Part shown: one piece after another, positions 25,863 through 35,387 of the stretch | Layout of the letters: every line of letters begins with the position of its first letter | How positions within the stretch are numbered: position 1 is the stretch's first letter | Origin: Rhizobium terrae | GTDB lineage: Bacteria > Pseudomonadota > Alphaproteobacteria > Rhizobiales > Rhizobiaceae | DNA: 64,000 nt | Reading direction: 5' to 3' | NCBI RefSeq assembly: GCF_003425685.1 | Contig: NZ_QJKM01000004.1 | Span: 1-64,000, forward strand | The notes under the pieces: generated by a model | What the model saw: the letters and a program-made list of their open reading frames with translations, nothing else | Database searches by the model: none | Told to the model about the DNA's origin: nothing | Program-made: the position numbers and the translations under genes

Positions 25863-26606
25863 TCAGATGCCTCTTGCGGCCTCTGTGCGGATGAGCGTCA
25901 CGATGTCCGCGACCTTGGCCGGATCGATGTCCCGCCATGGAGGAACGACCGCGATCGCGGCTGCCGCATGCACCTTGTCCCTCGGCAAGACGACCGCGAG
26001 AGACATGACATCGGTTTCATCAGCACCCGGGCGGACGGCAAATCCTTTTTCCGCTGCAAGCTGCGCTTCCGCCAGCACGCCGTCCGGCTCAAAACCGGCC
26101 GCCGTCAGCGCTGCTTCGTTTTCGGCAAGCATCGCATTGCGCGTAGCCGGGTCGAAGGTCGAGAGGATGCAGACGCCGGCAACCGAAACGCCAAGCGGGA
26201 TGCGGCCGCCGACGCCGTTCAGGAGAGCACGGATCGGATAGATGCCTTCCTGGAAATCCAGGCAGACACAGTCGAGCCCGGAATGCGCCATCAGATAAGT
26301 CGACATCCGCGTAGCCGATCCGATCCGCACCAGGGCGGGCCGGACTGCCTCCACGAGGTCGGCCATCGTGAAGGACCGCTTCGACAGGGCATAGATCGCC
26401 GAGCCGAGCCGATAACGGCCGCGGCGTGATGACTGTTCCACGAAGCCGTGCTTGGCGAGGCCCTGCAATGCGCGATGTATGGCCGATTTCGTGTCGTCGA
26501 GCGCTTCTGCGATATCCGCGAGAGACATGCCTTCCAGTCCTGCATTGCCAATGGCAAGCAGGATTTCCGCGGCGCGTTCCACATTGCTCGATGATTTGCG
26601 GTCCAT
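25863..26606 (-). CDS. IclR-family transcriptional regulator
   Basis: 247 aa from ATG 26606. A longer open frame runs to 27023 but overlaps hyuB and is not family-like. The winged HTH is at residues ~5-65 (NVERAAEILLAIGNAGLEGM, SLADIAEALDDTKSAIHRAL). The IclR effector domain runs from ~75 to 245, including the typical PLGVSVAGVCILSTFD and LAVVLPRDK segments. It is the last gene of the hyuA-hyuB-iclR run and probably controls it through the palindrome at 30501. The effector may be a hydantoin- or lactam-like compound. Confidence 0.9.
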   Translation of the reverse strand: MDRKSSSNVERAAEILLAIGNAGLEGMSLADIAEALDDTKSAIHRALQGLAKHGFVEQSSRRGRYRLGSAIYALSKRSFTMADLVEAVRPALVRIGSATRMSTYLMAHSGLDCVCLDFQEGIYPIRALLNGVGGRIPLGVSVAGVCILSTFDPATRNAMLAENEAALTAAGFEPDGVLAEAQLAAEKGFAVRPGADETDVMSLAVVLPRDKVHAAAAIAVVPPWRDIDPAKVADIVTLIRTEAARGI

Positions 26607-26682
26607 GGCCTGTCTATATACGAGACCCGGTGCCGCACAAGTCGCAGAGGATATGCCGCCGGGGGCGATCAAGGCATTCATC

Positions 26683-28344
26683 CTAAACCTCCTTCGATTG
26701 AAACACGGTAGCGTCGGCAAGGGTAAAGCTGCCTTCGCGCAGATCCTGTTGCACGACATTCGGTGGACGCCGCGTCGGATCGCCGTAACCACCTCCGCCG
26801 GGTGTGAAAACCTCGATGATGTCTCCCGCATTGACGGTACCGACGCCCTTGAGAAAAGGCGTGACGCCATCCGAGAACCGGAAGCCGCCGCTCGCTCCCG
26901 GCAGGCCGCCGTCAAGGCCCCAAGGCTGCGAGCGCATGCGCGATCCGCCATAATGCACCCGGCATGCCTGCTCGGCGCGGTAAACACGGCGAATGCCCAT
27001 GCCGCCGCGAAACTCTCCGGCACCGCCGGATGAATCGATCAATTCATAGGCCAGCAAGGTGATCGGATATTCGACTTCCAGCGCCTCGACCGGCAGATTC
27101 GACGTGTTGGTCATATGCACATGCACACCATCCAGGCCATCCTTGTCGAAACGGGCGCCATTTCCACCGCCGATCGTTTCCAGATACACCCAAAGCGAAC
27201 CGTCCGGCCGCTGTCCGGAAAAGGTGATGTCGAAGCAGGAGCCGTTGCCGGCAGCCGTTACCCGCTCCGGCAGGACGGGCGCAAGCGCGCCATGGATAAG
27301 GTCCACCACACGCTGGCAGGAGGTCAGGCGACCATCGACGGCGGCCGGATGCACGCAATTGAGCACGCTTCCTTCTTCGGCGATAACGGTGATCGGGCGC
27401 GCCAGCCCCGCGTTCGGCGGCATGCTCGGGTCGACGATGGATTTCACCGCGTAATAGACGGTTGCCAGCAGGGCGGTGCGGACGACGTTCATCGGGCTTC
27501 GCGATTGCGGGGGGCTGTCGAAGCGAAGTTCCATCTCATCGCCCCGCACGATGATCCGCACGCTGAAATCCCACAATGCCTCGAAAACCTCGCAATCGAA
27601 ACGATCGCTGAACGTGTAGATGCCATCCGGAATGGTCCGGATGCCCGCGCGCATGCGGCGCTCCGCATAGTCTTGCAGTTCTTGTCCGGCTGCCTCGACG
27701 GTATCGGCACCGTATTTGTCGCAAAGATCGATCATCCGCCGCACGCCGAGACGGTTTGCGGCCATCTGGGCGCGCAGGTCGGAAAGGCGCTCGCGCGGTA
27801 CCTGGCAGTTCAGGAGGAAGAGATCCTGAATGTCCTCCTGAAGGTCGCCCGCCCGGTAAAGCCGGACCGGGGGCATGCGCAGGCCTTCCTGATAGATATG
27901 CGCATGGCCGCGATCGACGAAGTCGGAGTGATGAGCCGTATTGATGGCCCAGGCGGTCAATCTCCCGCCATGAAAGATCGGCTCGGCGAGCACGATGTCG
28001 GGAAGATGTGTACCGCCACCTTCGTAAGCATCGTTGCCGATGAAAACGTCGCCTGGTCTGAGACCGACGAGCCCGTGTTTTTTGAGGATCAGCGGGACGA
28101 ACCCGATGAAGCTTCCCAGATGCATAGGCACGTGCTCGGCCTGGCACAAGGTATGGCCGGAAGCATCGAAAAGCGCGGTGGAGCAATCACGCCGCTCCTT
28201 GATATTGGTAGAATAGCTCGACCTCACCAGCGTCTCGCCCATTTCCTCGACGATCGACGCGAAGGCGCTGCCGATGACTTCGATCGTGATCGGGTTGAGC
28301 GAACGACTTTCGGCCGTGACTGGATTCTGCTTGACCTGCGCCAT
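26683..28344 (-). CDS. hyuB: Hydantoinase B / oxoprolinase beta-type subunit
   Basis: 553 aa from ATG 28344, one base after the hyuA stop. Typical HyuB features: NPITIEVIGSAFASIVEEMG, FIGNDAYEGGGTHLPDIVL, TAHHSDFVDRGHAHIY, and a glycine-rich C-terminus GGGGYGDPTRRPP. With HyuA it forms an ATP-dependent amidohydrolase that opens cyclic amides such as N-methylhydantoin or 5-oxoproline, or an acetone-carboxylase-like enzyme. No gamma subunit is present, so hydrolysis is favoured over carboxylation. It may open a cyclic form of the imported compound. Confidence 0.9.
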   Translation of the reverse strand: MAQVKQNPVTAESRSLNPITIEVIGSAFASIVEEMGETLVRSSYSTNIKERRDCSTALFDASGHTLCQAEHVPMHLGSFIGFVPLILKKHGLVGLRPGDVFIGNDAYEGGGTHLPDIVLAEPIFHGGRLTAWAINTAHHSDFVDRGHAHIYQEGLRMPPVRLYRAGDLQEDIQDLFLLNCQVPRERLSDLRAQMAANRLGVRRMIDLCDKYGADTVEAAGQELQDYAERRMRAGIRTIPDGIYTFSDRFDCEVFEALWDFSVRIIVRGDEMELRFDSPPQSRSPMNVVRTALLATVYYAVKSIVDPSMPPNAGLARPITVIAEEGSVLNCVHPAAVDGRLTSCQRVVDLIHGALAPVLPERVTAAGNGSCFDITFSGQRPDGSLWVYLETIGGGNGARFDKDGLDGVHVHMTNTSNLPVEALEVEYPITLLAYELIDSSGGAGEFRGGMGIRRVYRAEQACRVHYGGSRMRSQPWGLDGGLPGASGGFRFSDGVTPFLKGVGTVNAGDIIEVFTPGGGGYGDPTRRPPNVVQQDLREGSFTLADATVFQSKEV

Positions 28345-28345
28345 T

Positions 28346-30403
28346 TCAGTACGCCTCCATGACCAGATTAAGGTAGACGTCGACATGGGCTTCCATTCCC
28401 GCCGGAACGACGGTGGTGGTGTCCATCTGGTCGATGATGGCGGGGCCTTCGACGATATTTCCCGGAACCAGCAGAAGCCGATCGTAGATCTTGTGGGTGC
28501 GGAAGCTCCCGGCTTGCCTGCACCAGACCAGCCGTTCGCCGATCAGTGCACCGGCCGGGTCGCTGGCGCCCATCGGCCGAGGCTTGAAACGCGCCTTACG
28601 GATTCCGGCACGCGCCTCCAGCCGGTATGTCACGAGTTCGATCTCTTCGCCGTCGGAGGTAAAGCCGTAGAGTTGGTCATGACCTGCCAGGAACTCCCGC
28701 CGAATGGCCTCAAATGTGCTCCGGTCCGTCGTGCCGCCCGGGACCGCTACCGAAATCTCGTAGTTCTGCCCCGCATAGCGCACATCAACCGTCCGCCTGG
28801 TCATACGCGCATCGAGCGGGATGTTTTCGCTTGCGAACCAGGCATCCGCCCGCCGTTCGAGATTTGCGAATACCTCCTCCAGCCAGCTGGGATCGAGCGT
28901 GTCCAGAGAAGCAAGCCGGGTGGAGGCGAAATCGGTGCGCAGGTCGGTCATCAGCAGGCCCATGGCGCACAGGATGCCCGGCGTCAGCGGCACCAGAATG
29001 CGGCGCATTTCGAGCTCTGCCGCCAGCCGTGCCGCATGAAGCGGGCCGGCACCACCAAAAGCGACGAGCGTGTAATCACGCGGGTCGTGACCTCGCTGCA
29101 CGCTGATCACCCGGATGGCCTTCGTCATGTTGGCGGCGACGATGTCGAGTATGCCGTCCGCGGCTTCGGCAACGCTCATTCCGACCTGGTCGGCAATGGT
29201 CTTGAGCGCGGCTTCCGCCAAATCGCGATGGACAGGCATGCGGCCGCGCAGCAGGTAACGCGGGTCCAGGTTCTGCAGAAAAACGTTGGCGTCGGTGACC
29301 GTCGGCTCTGTCGTGCCATGTCCGTAGCAGGCCGGACCAGGAAAGGCGCCCGCGCTGCGCGGCCCGACCTTGATCAGACCGCCGCTGTCCACGTGAACCA
29401 GCGACCCGCCACCGGCACCAACGGTGTGGATGTCAAGCATCGGCGCCTTGATAGGATAACCGTGAACCACGGCTTCGCCCACCATCCGGCACTCACCGCC
29501 CTTCAATAGCGCAACATCCGTGCTGGTGCCGCCCATGTCGAAGGTGATGAGATCCTGGCCGCCGGTCATCTCGCTCAATGCGAGGGCGGCAACCACACCG
29601 GTGCTCGGCCCCGACAGCACGGTGCGGACCGGCATCTCGGCCGCAGTGTCGAAGCCGATCACGCCGCCATTCGACTGGGTGAGATGCGGGACCGCATCCA
29701 GACCCATCTCCTTCAGGCTGTTTTCGAGGTTATGAAGATAACCTTTCATCACCGGCCCGAGATAGGCGTTGACCACGGTTGTCGACATCCGCTCGAATTC
29801 GCGGAATTCCGGTGCGATCCGGTGCGAGGCGGAAACGAAAGCTTCGGGAAACTCTTCCGACAAGATACGCAACGCGGCCTCCTCATGGGCCGTATGCGCG
29901 AAGCTGTAGAGGAAGGTGATGGCGACGGATTTCACGCCCGCAGCCTTGAGCTCCTTCGCCGCGGTCCGCAATGCATCCTCGTCCAACGGCTGCTCGACGG
30001 AACCATCGTTCCGGACCCGTTCGGCCACTCCGATGCGAAGCTCGCGGGAGACCAGCGTCTTCGGCTTTTCTGCATGGATATCGTAAAGATGGGGACGCTT
30101 CTGCCGGCCGATTTCCAAGAGGTCGCGAAATCCGCGTGTTGCGATCAGGCCCGTCGAGACACCCCTTCCCTGGATCAGTGCATTGGTGGCGACGGTCGTG
30201 CCATGACCGAAATAGGCGACCGCCTCCGGCGTTGCGCCAAGCCGGTCCAGAGCTTCCGCAACGCCCGTGCTGATTGCTACGGACGGATCATGCGGTGTCG
30301 AAGGCACTTTCCAGATCTCGACCCGTCCCGTCTCCTCTTCGAAGAGACAAATATCGGTGAACGTCCCACCGGAATCCACACCAACCCGCCAGCCCATGCG
30401 CAT
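28346..30403 (-). CDS. hyuA: Hydantoinase A / oxoprolinase ATP-binding subunit
   Basis: 685 aa from ATG 30403 (or 30397); an upstream ATG at 30457 would add an atypical leader. The actin-like ATPase begins with WRVGVDSGGTFTDICLFEE. It has YFGHGTTVATNALIQGRG, then SGPSTGVVAALALS, FDMGGTSTDVALL and GAGGGSLVHVD, and the C-terminal FGGAGPLHAARLA. It activates the cyclic amide by phosphorylation for the HyuB partner. It leads the hyuAB-iclR operon. A 35-bp palindrome about 100 bp upstream is the likely control site. Confidence 0.92.
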   Translation of the reverse strand: MRMGWRVGVDSGGTFTDICLFEEETGRVEIWKVPSTPHDPSVAISTGVAEALDRLGATPEAVAYFGHGTTVATNALIQGRGVSTGLIATRGFRDLLEIGRQKRPHLYDIHAEKPKTLVSRELRIGVAERVRNDGSVEQPLDEDALRTAAKELKAAGVKSVAITFLYSFAHTAHEEAALRILSEEFPEAFVSASHRIAPEFREFERMSTTVVNAYLGPVMKGYLHNLENSLKEMGLDAVPHLTQSNGGVIGFDTAAEMPVRTVLSGPSTGVVAALALSEMTGGQDLITFDMGGTSTDVALLKGGECRMVGEAVVHGYPIKAPMLDIHTVGAGGGSLVHVDSGGLIKVGPRSAGAFPGPACYGHGTTEPTVTDANVFLQNLDPRYLLRGRMPVHRDLAEAALKTIADQVGMSVAEAADGILDIVAANMTKAIRVISVQRGHDPRDYTLVAFGGAGPLHAARLAAELEMRRILVPLTPGILCAMGLLMTDLRTDFASTRLASLDTLDPSWLEEVFANLERRADAWFASENIPLDARMTRRTVDVRYAGQNYEISVAVPGGTTDRSTFEAIRREFLAGHDQLYGFTSDGEEIELVTYRLEARAGIRKARFKPRPMGASDPAGALIGERLVWCRQAGSFRTHKIYDRLLLVPGNIVEGPAIIDQMDTTTVVPAGMEAHVDVYLNLVMEAY

Positions 30404-30500
30404 GCCCTGATTTTCGTGAAGCGAGGCCCTTTTGGCCACGATGCAAAGCAACCGCAAAATCGCCGTGCCGTCAATATAATTCCGGTTTTTAGATTATATT

Positions 30501-30535
30501 TTTATCTATATTCCTACTATAGGAATATAGATAAA
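30501..30535. promoter_or_regulatory. 35-bp near-perfect palindrome upstream of hyuA
   Basis: Left arm TTTATCTATATTCCTA (30501-30516), spacer CTA, right arm TAGGAATATAGATAAA (30520-30535): 16 of 16 bases pair. It differs from the regulon palindrome found elsewhere in the island, so a different protein should bind here, most simply the co-operonic IclR regulator. A half-like copy TATATTCCT lies at 34458-34466 before the importer operon. Confidence 0.8.
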
Positions 30536-30846
30536 GGGCGGTCAATGAACAACGGCGGATTCGCGGCGCGCAGTTGGCTTGATGGTCGGAGACCCTAACG
30601 ATGTCGGGAGTGTTTCGTGCGCAGATGCATCGGCTATACGCGGCCGGAATTCGGTCTGCGAGCAAGGTGACGCTATCGGTGCGTCATGCTCGCGCTGCAT
30701 GTTCCGATATTTGTGGGTGTGTCACGCATCTTCGCAGCGTGCTCGACGGCTCTTGCGAAGACCGAAAACCGACTCATCCAGCAGCGGCTGCCCGCCCATA
30801 ACTCGTACGGGGAGAAAGGCTTTCACGAATAACCGGAACGGGTGCT
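30536..30846. other. Intergenic region, no gene recognised
   Basis: About 310 bp between the hyuA promoter and the end of the importer ATPase. A plus-strand frame runs through it but has no family features and extends antisense into the ATPase gene. Confidence 0.4.
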
Positions 30847-32484
30847 TCAGGCTGCGCCTTTCGCACCATCAAATTTCCGGTCGAGCAGCATCGCCGCATC
30901 CAGCAGGCGGCGGGTGTAATCGTGTTTCGGCCGGTCGAAAATGTCGTCCCGTTCTCCGACCTCCACGATCTTGCCGTCCTGCATCACCGCGACGCGATCG
31001 GCCACCTGTTCTACCGCGCCGAGATCGTGCGAGACAAACAGGCAGGCGAAGCCATAACGCTCCTGCAGGTCGCGGATCAGTTTCAGGATCTGCTTCTGCA
31101 CAGTCATGTCGAGGGCGGAGACGGGCTCGTCGGCCACGAGGAAAGCCGGCCTGCGCACGATGGCGCGGGCAATCGCCACGCGCTGCCTTTGCCCACCGGA
31201 CAATTGGTGAGGCAGGCGCGTCAGGAAATCCCGGTCAAGCCCGACTTCACCGAAGACTTCGAGCACGCGCTCGCGCCGGGCCGCCGCCGTCATGTCCGGT
31301 TCCAGCTTCAACGGTTCACCGACAATATCGCCGATGCGCTGACGCGGGTCGAGCGAGGAATAGGGATCCTGGAAGATGATCTGGATGTCGCGGCGCTGCA
31401 AGCGGGCGAGCAAGCCGGTGCCAACCTCGATGGGCTTGCCGCGAAAATCGATGCTGCCGGACGTGATGCCGACGAGGCCGACGATCGACCGGCCGAGCGT
31501 TGTCTTGCCGGAACCGGAGCCGCCCACCAGCGCCAGCGTTTCTCCCTGTCTGACGGACAGTGCGACCTGATCGACGGCACGCTTGGGTTCACTCTTGCCG
31601 AACATCGTGCGACGCCCGGGATATTCGATGACCAGATCTCTGATCGTTACCAGCGGCTCGCGCGCTGTGGTGGAGCGGGCGCCGCCTGCACTGCGACGAG
31701 GCAGGGCATCGACGAGCTGGCGGGTATAATCATGTTTTGGCGCAGACAGCACTTCGGTCGCTCGGCCCCGTTCGACCGCCCTTCCCTTGTGCATCACCAC
31801 CACGTCGCGGACGTAATGCGAAACCATGCCGAGGTCATGGCTGATCAGGAGCACGGCGGTCCCGTTCTCGCGAGTCAGCTCTCTCATCAGATCGAGCACA
31901 TCGCGCTGGACAAGCGTGTCGAGCGCGGTGGTCGGCTCGTCGGCGATCAGCAGCTCCGGCTTCAGGAGCATGACGGACGCCAGCATGATGCGCTGCCGCA
32001 TGCCACCGGAGAACTCGTGCGGAAAGGCCGTCAGGCATCGCGCCGGATCTCTGATCTTGATGCGCTCCAGCATGGCCTGACACCGATCGCGGATCTCTCC
32101 CCTGGAAAGCTTGAGATGCAGCTTCAGACCCTCCGCCATCTGCCCGCCGATCGTCATCGACGGGTTGAGCGAGACCATAGGCTCCTGGAATACCATGCCA
32201 ATGCGGCGACCGCGCACCTTGCGAAGGATATCGGCGGTCGCTCCGACCAATTCGTGGCCGTGGAACCGGATGCTGCTATCCTCGGTGACTTTCAGCGGGG
32301 GCGGCAGGAGGCCGAGCACGGCGCGGGCCGCCATGGTCTTGCCCGAGCCGGATTCTCCGACCAATGCCAGCATGCCGCCCGGCTCGATCGAAAAGTCCAG
32401 CCCATCGACGACGCGGTTGAGGCCAGGGACATAAACCGACAGATTTCTGGCTGCGACAACGGCAGAGTCAGCGCTGTTATCCAT
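30847..32484 (-). CDS. ABC transporter ATPase, fused DppD-DppF type
   Basis: 545 aa with two complete nucleotide-binding domains. The first has Walker A GESGSGKT (43-50), signature FSGGMRQR and Walker [13 protein letters not shown]. The second (from ~275) has [25 protein letters not shown] and [12 protein letters not shown]. This is the common fused form of the peptide/glutathione-type (GsiA-like) importer ATPase, so no second ATPase gene is needed. GAGGAT lies six bases before the start. It closes the permease operon and must serve all three binding proteins of the island. Confidence 0.94.
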   Translation of the reverse strand: MDNSADSAVVAARNLSVYVPGLNRVVDGLDFSIEPGGMLALVGESGSGKTMAARAVLGLLPPPLKVTEDSSIRFHGHELVGATADILRKVRGRRIGMVFQEPMVSLNPSMTIGGQMAEGLKLHLKLSRGEIRDRCQAMLERIKIRDPARCLTAFPHEFSGGMRQRIMLASVMLLKPELLIADEPTTALDTLVQRDVLDLMRELTRENGTAVLLISHDLGMVSHYVRDVVVMHKGRAVERGRATEVLSAPKHDYTRQLVDALPRRSAGGARSTTAREPLVTIRDLVIEYPGRRTMFGKSEPKRAVDQVALSVRQGETLALVGGSGSGKTTLGRSIVGLVGITSGSIDFRGKPIEVGTGLLARLQRRDIQIIFQDPYSSLDPRQRIGDIVGEPLKLEPDMTAAARRERVLEVFGEVGLDRDFLTRLPHQLSGGQRQRVAIARAIVRRPAFLVADEPVSALDMTVQKQILKLIRDLQERYGFACLFVSHDLGAVEQVADRVAVMQDGKIVEVGERDDIFDRPKHDYTRRLLDAAMLLDRKFDGAKGAA

Positions 32485-32493
32485 GAAAGATCC

Positions 32494-33330
32494 TCAAGCC
32501 TGCATTTTCGGATCCAGCCAGTCGCGCACCGCATCACCTAGCATGTTGATGCCGAGCAGCGTGAAAGCAATGAAAAGGCCGGGTAGAACGATGAGATAGG
32601 GTGCCTGCGTGATGAACGGGCGGGCGCTGGCCAGCATATTGCCCCAGCTCGGCGCCGGCGGCGGCACTCCCAGTCCCAGGAAGGAAAGTGCGCTTTCCGA
32701 CAGGATCACCCAACCGAACATGGTCGTCGCAAGCACTGTGACCGGTGCGACGCAATTGGGCAGGACATGCCGCATCATAGTCACCAATTCGGTATTGCCC
32801 ATGACGAAGGAGGCTTCGATATATTCACGTTGGCGGATCGACATAACGCTTGCGCGCACCACGCGCACCACGGCCGGCGCATAGGCGAGGCCGAGGGCGA
32901 CCACGATCGCATCGCGGCTGGCCCCAGTGACCGCCATGATGCCAAGCGCCAGTAAAAGGCCGGGAAAAGCCAGGAGCGCGTCGTTGATCATCATCAGCAA
33001 GCGGTCGACCCAGCCCCGATAAAAGCCGGCAAGGATGCCGACGATCATGCCGAGGATGATGGCGAAGGTTACGGTGGCGAAGGCGATCCAGGCGCTGGTG
33101 CGGGCGCCGTAGGTCAGGCGGCTCAGAATGTCGCGGCCAAATTCGTCAGTGCCGAGCAGATGGCCTGGCGTGCCAGGCCCCTTGAGCCGTGCCATGAAGT
33201 CCAGCTTCAGAGGATCGTAAGGCGCTATCGATGGGCCGAAGACGGCGGCCAGCACAAGAAGGCCGACGATCGTGACGCCAAGGATGGCGCTAACACCGCG
33301 GCGGGGAAGTTTCAACGCGCGCGCGATCAT
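32494..33330 (-). CDS. ABC transporter permease (DppC-like)
   Basis: 278 aa. N-terminal cytoplasmic part, then a membrane helix (SAILGVTIVGLLVLAAVFGP) and the DppC/OppC landmark HLLGTDEFGRDILSRLTYGART. The EAA-type loop is in the segment beginning YIEASFVMGNTELVTMMRHV. Five to six helices. It overlaps dppB by the ATGA at 33327-33330, so translation is coupled. Confidence 0.93.
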   Translation of the reverse strand: MIARALKLPRRGVSAILGVTIVGLLVLAAVFGPSIAPYDPLKLDFMARLKGPGTPGHLLGTDEFGRDILSRLTYGARTSAWIAFATVTFAIILGMIVGILAGFYRGWVDRLLMMINDALLAFPGLLLALGIMAVTGASRDAIVVALGLAYAPAVVRVVRASVMSIRQREYIEASFVMGNTELVTMMRHVLPNCVAPVTVLATTMFGWVILSESALSFLGLGVPPPAPSWGNMLASARPFITQAPYLIVLPGLFIAFTLLGINMLGDAVRDWLDPKMQA

Positions 33331-34268
33331 TCTGCAACCCTTGGGTCAAAGATCGGATACAGCAGGTCCACCAGAAGGTTGACCATCACATAGATGACGC
33401 TGATGAACAGAATACAGCCCTGCACAACGGGATAATCACGAGCATAGATCGCATCGACGAGCAGACGGCCCAGGCCCGGTATGGTGAAGACCGTTTCCGT
33501 CACCGCGATGCCCCCGAGCAGCCCGCCGAGGATCAGGCCGATCAGCGTCCATGTCGGAGCGAAGGCATTCTTGAAAGCGTGGCGCCAGATGACGGCGTTT
33601 TCGCTCAGCCCCTTGGCCCGCGCATGGGTAATGTATTCCAGCCGCGCCACCTCGATCGTCGCGGCTCGCGCCATACGGACGATGGCGCCCAGCTCCACCA
33701 GCACCAGGGTCAGGACCGGCATGAAGATATAGGACAGCGCCGTCCAGAAATCTTCGTTGAAGGAGACGTAGCCGATGATCGGGAACCATTTCAGCCAAAG
33801 GCCGAACAGCAGCAGGATCATCAGGCCAAGCCAGAAGCTGGGGATGGAAAGAAGCAGCGTCGAGATGGCGACCACGCCGACATCGCCGAGGCTGTGCTGG
33901 CGCCAGGCGGCAAACATGCCGGCCGGCACGGCGATCAACGCAGCGAGGAAGACGGCGGCCACGACGATTGTCGCCGACACGGTGAAACGCTCGAGGATGA
34001 GCGGCAATACCGGGTCTCCGGAGCCAATCGACTGGCCGAAATCGCCGCTCAGTATATTCGTCAGCCAGAGCAGGTACTGGGTGGCGATCGAGCCGTCCAG
34101 GCCCATTTCCTTGCGGATTGCCGCCACCTGGTCCGGTGTGGCGAGATCGCCGAGCATGATCGATGCCGGGTCGCCGGGAATGAGCCGAATCATGGCAAAG
34201 ACCGCGATCGATGCGATGAGGAGGGTCGGGATCGCCGACACGATGCGGTCGAGAACAAAACGCATCAT
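33327..34268 (-). CDS. ABC transporter permease (DppB-like)
   Basis: 313 aa from ATG 34268 (the adjacent ATG 34265 is equally possible); the open frame to 34346 adds a non-family leader. Features: RFVLDRIVSAIPTLLIASIA as the first helix, MIRLIPGDPA and the EAA-type loop EYITHARAKGLSENAVIWRHA before the last helices. First gene of the translocon operon; a regulon palindrome lies 137 bp upstream. Confidence 0.92.
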   Translation of the reverse strand: MMRFVLDRIVSAIPTLLIASIAVFAMIRLIPGDPASIMLGDLATPDQVAAIRKEMGLDGSIATQYLLWLTNILSGDFGQSIGSGDPVLPLILERFTVSATIVVAAVFLAALIAVPAGMFAAWRQHSLGDVGVVAISTLLLSIPSFWLGLMILLLFGLWLKWFPIIGYVSFNEDFWTALSYIFMPVLTLVLVELGAIVRMARAATIEVARLEYITHARAKGLSENAVIWRHAFKNAFAPTWTLIGLILGGLLGGIAVTETVFTIPGLGRLLVDAIYARDYPVVQGCILFISVIYVMVNLLVDLLYPIFDPRVAE

Positions 34269-34404
34269 CGAGGGCAGCCCCCCGCCACGCCATACAGGGC
34301 GCTGACCCGGCGACAAGTTACGAAACGCCGGCAATGTCGAGTGCATATCATCAAATTGTTCCCGCGTCTGACATTCTGCAGATCTTCGTTATCCACTACA
34401 TACG

Positions 34405-34423
34405 ATGCGATCTGAGATCGCGC
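34405..34423. promoter_or_regulatory. Regulon palindrome, site B
   Basis: ATGCGATCTGAGATCGCGC, with spacer TGA instead of TGC and a slightly degenerate right arm. It precedes the importer permease/ATPase operon. Confidence 0.8.
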
Positions 34424-34537
34424 AATTGAAATGAATATCAGCCGAGAAAATTCTATTTATATTCCTGTTTCTACTGCATTATTTTTTGGAGCTCGATGTC
34501 GTTTCAGAGTGAAAATTTGCATAGTTTTCAAGCAGTT

Positions 34538-35230
34538 TCACTCCGAGGTGAACTCGGCATTTTTCAGCAGATAGACCGCGCCCTCGCTGATGTCGCGAAC
34601 GATCGCTTCGCGCGCCTTGGCTCCGTCGCCCTTTTCCAGCGCCGCCAGTGCCTCCTCGTGATAGTCGATATCAAGGATACCGCTCAGCGCGCCGTCGAAA
34701 CTGCCAGCATAACGCCGCAGGAAGGGGCCAACCTGCATCCACAGCGTCTCGATCAGGAACAGCAGCGGCGCGTTGCCACAGTGACGATAGATGGCGAACT
34801 TGAAGTCGTAATTGGCGACGAGATAGCGGTTGATGTCACCGCCCTTGGCGGCGCTTGTCAATTCGTCACTGAGCTTGCGGATCGTGCGCAGGTTATTGCC
34901 ATTGACAAGCCCCGCAGCGCGTTCGGTCGCGCCGCCTTCGACGACGGTACGGGCATCCATGAGCTGCGCAAATTCGCTTGCCTTGATCTGCGGCACTTCC
35001 AGACTGCCGTTCGGCAGGGGGCGAAGGGCCTGCTGTGCCTGAAGGCGCATCAATGCGGCACGCACCGGCATGTCGCTGGTGCCGAGTTCCTGGGCGAGCT
35101 TGCGGGACGTCAGCTTCTGCCCCGGCTCGAACCGGCCGGATACGAGCGCGCGGACGATTTCACGATAGACCTTTTCGTGAAGAGGCTCTGCTTCAACAAC
35201 AGAGAGGCCGAACTGCGGTTTCCTTGCCAT
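34538..35230 (-). CDS. GntR-family regulator, FadR/FCD subfamily; candidate master regulator of the island
   Basis: 230 aa, AGGGA just upstream of the ATG. The N-terminal winged HTH (residues ~15-75) contains LHEKVYREIVRALVSGRF, then EPGQKLTSRKLAQELGTSDM and PVRAALMRLQAQQAL. The all-helical FCD ligand domain spans ~90-215, with conserved DFKFAIYRHCGN and DYHEEALAALEKGDGAKAREAI (metal-binding His likely). It is adjacent to the importer operon and has its own copy of the palindrome (35352) 122 bp upstream. It is the only GntR protein among nine identical-type sites, so it is the leading candidate to bind them. Confidence 0.92.
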   Translation of the reverse strand: MARKPQFGLSVVEAEPLHEKVYREIVRALVSGRFEPGQKLTSRKLAQELGTSDMPVRAALMRLQAQQALRPLPNGSLEVPQIKASEFAQLMDARTVVEGGATERAAGLVNGNNLRTIRKLSDELTSAAKGGDINRYLVANYDFKFAIYRHCGNAPLLFLIETLWMQVGPFLRRYAGSFDGALSGILDIDYHEEALAALEKGDGAKAREAIVRDISEGAVYLLKNAEFTSE

Positions 35231-35351
35231 GTCTTTCCCTGAAATTCCCGGATCGCCTGCGCATCCGATGCAAAAAAGTCTTGTTTCCGAGACTTTCTAG
35301 CCATTAGTGGAAAAGAAGTCACTGCCCAGCGCGATGCATTGGCGCAAAATA

Positions 35352-35370
35352 ATGCGATCTGCGATCGTAC
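35352..35370. promoter_or_regulatory. Regulon palindrome, site C
   Basis: ATGCGATCTGCGATCGTAC, 122 bp upstream of the gntR start and just past the end of the PuuA-like gene. It suggests autoregulation of gntR. Confidence 0.78.
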
Positions 35371-35387
35371 TATTCTCGGCGTCGGTG

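Noticed and set aside
26607..27023. N-terminal extension of the IclR gene
   Set aside because: It would overlap hyuB and precedes the normal IclR HTH start with non-family sequence.
30922..32541. 539-codon plus-strand open frame
   Set aside because: Antisense to the double-ATPase gene, which has two full sets of Walker and signature motifs.
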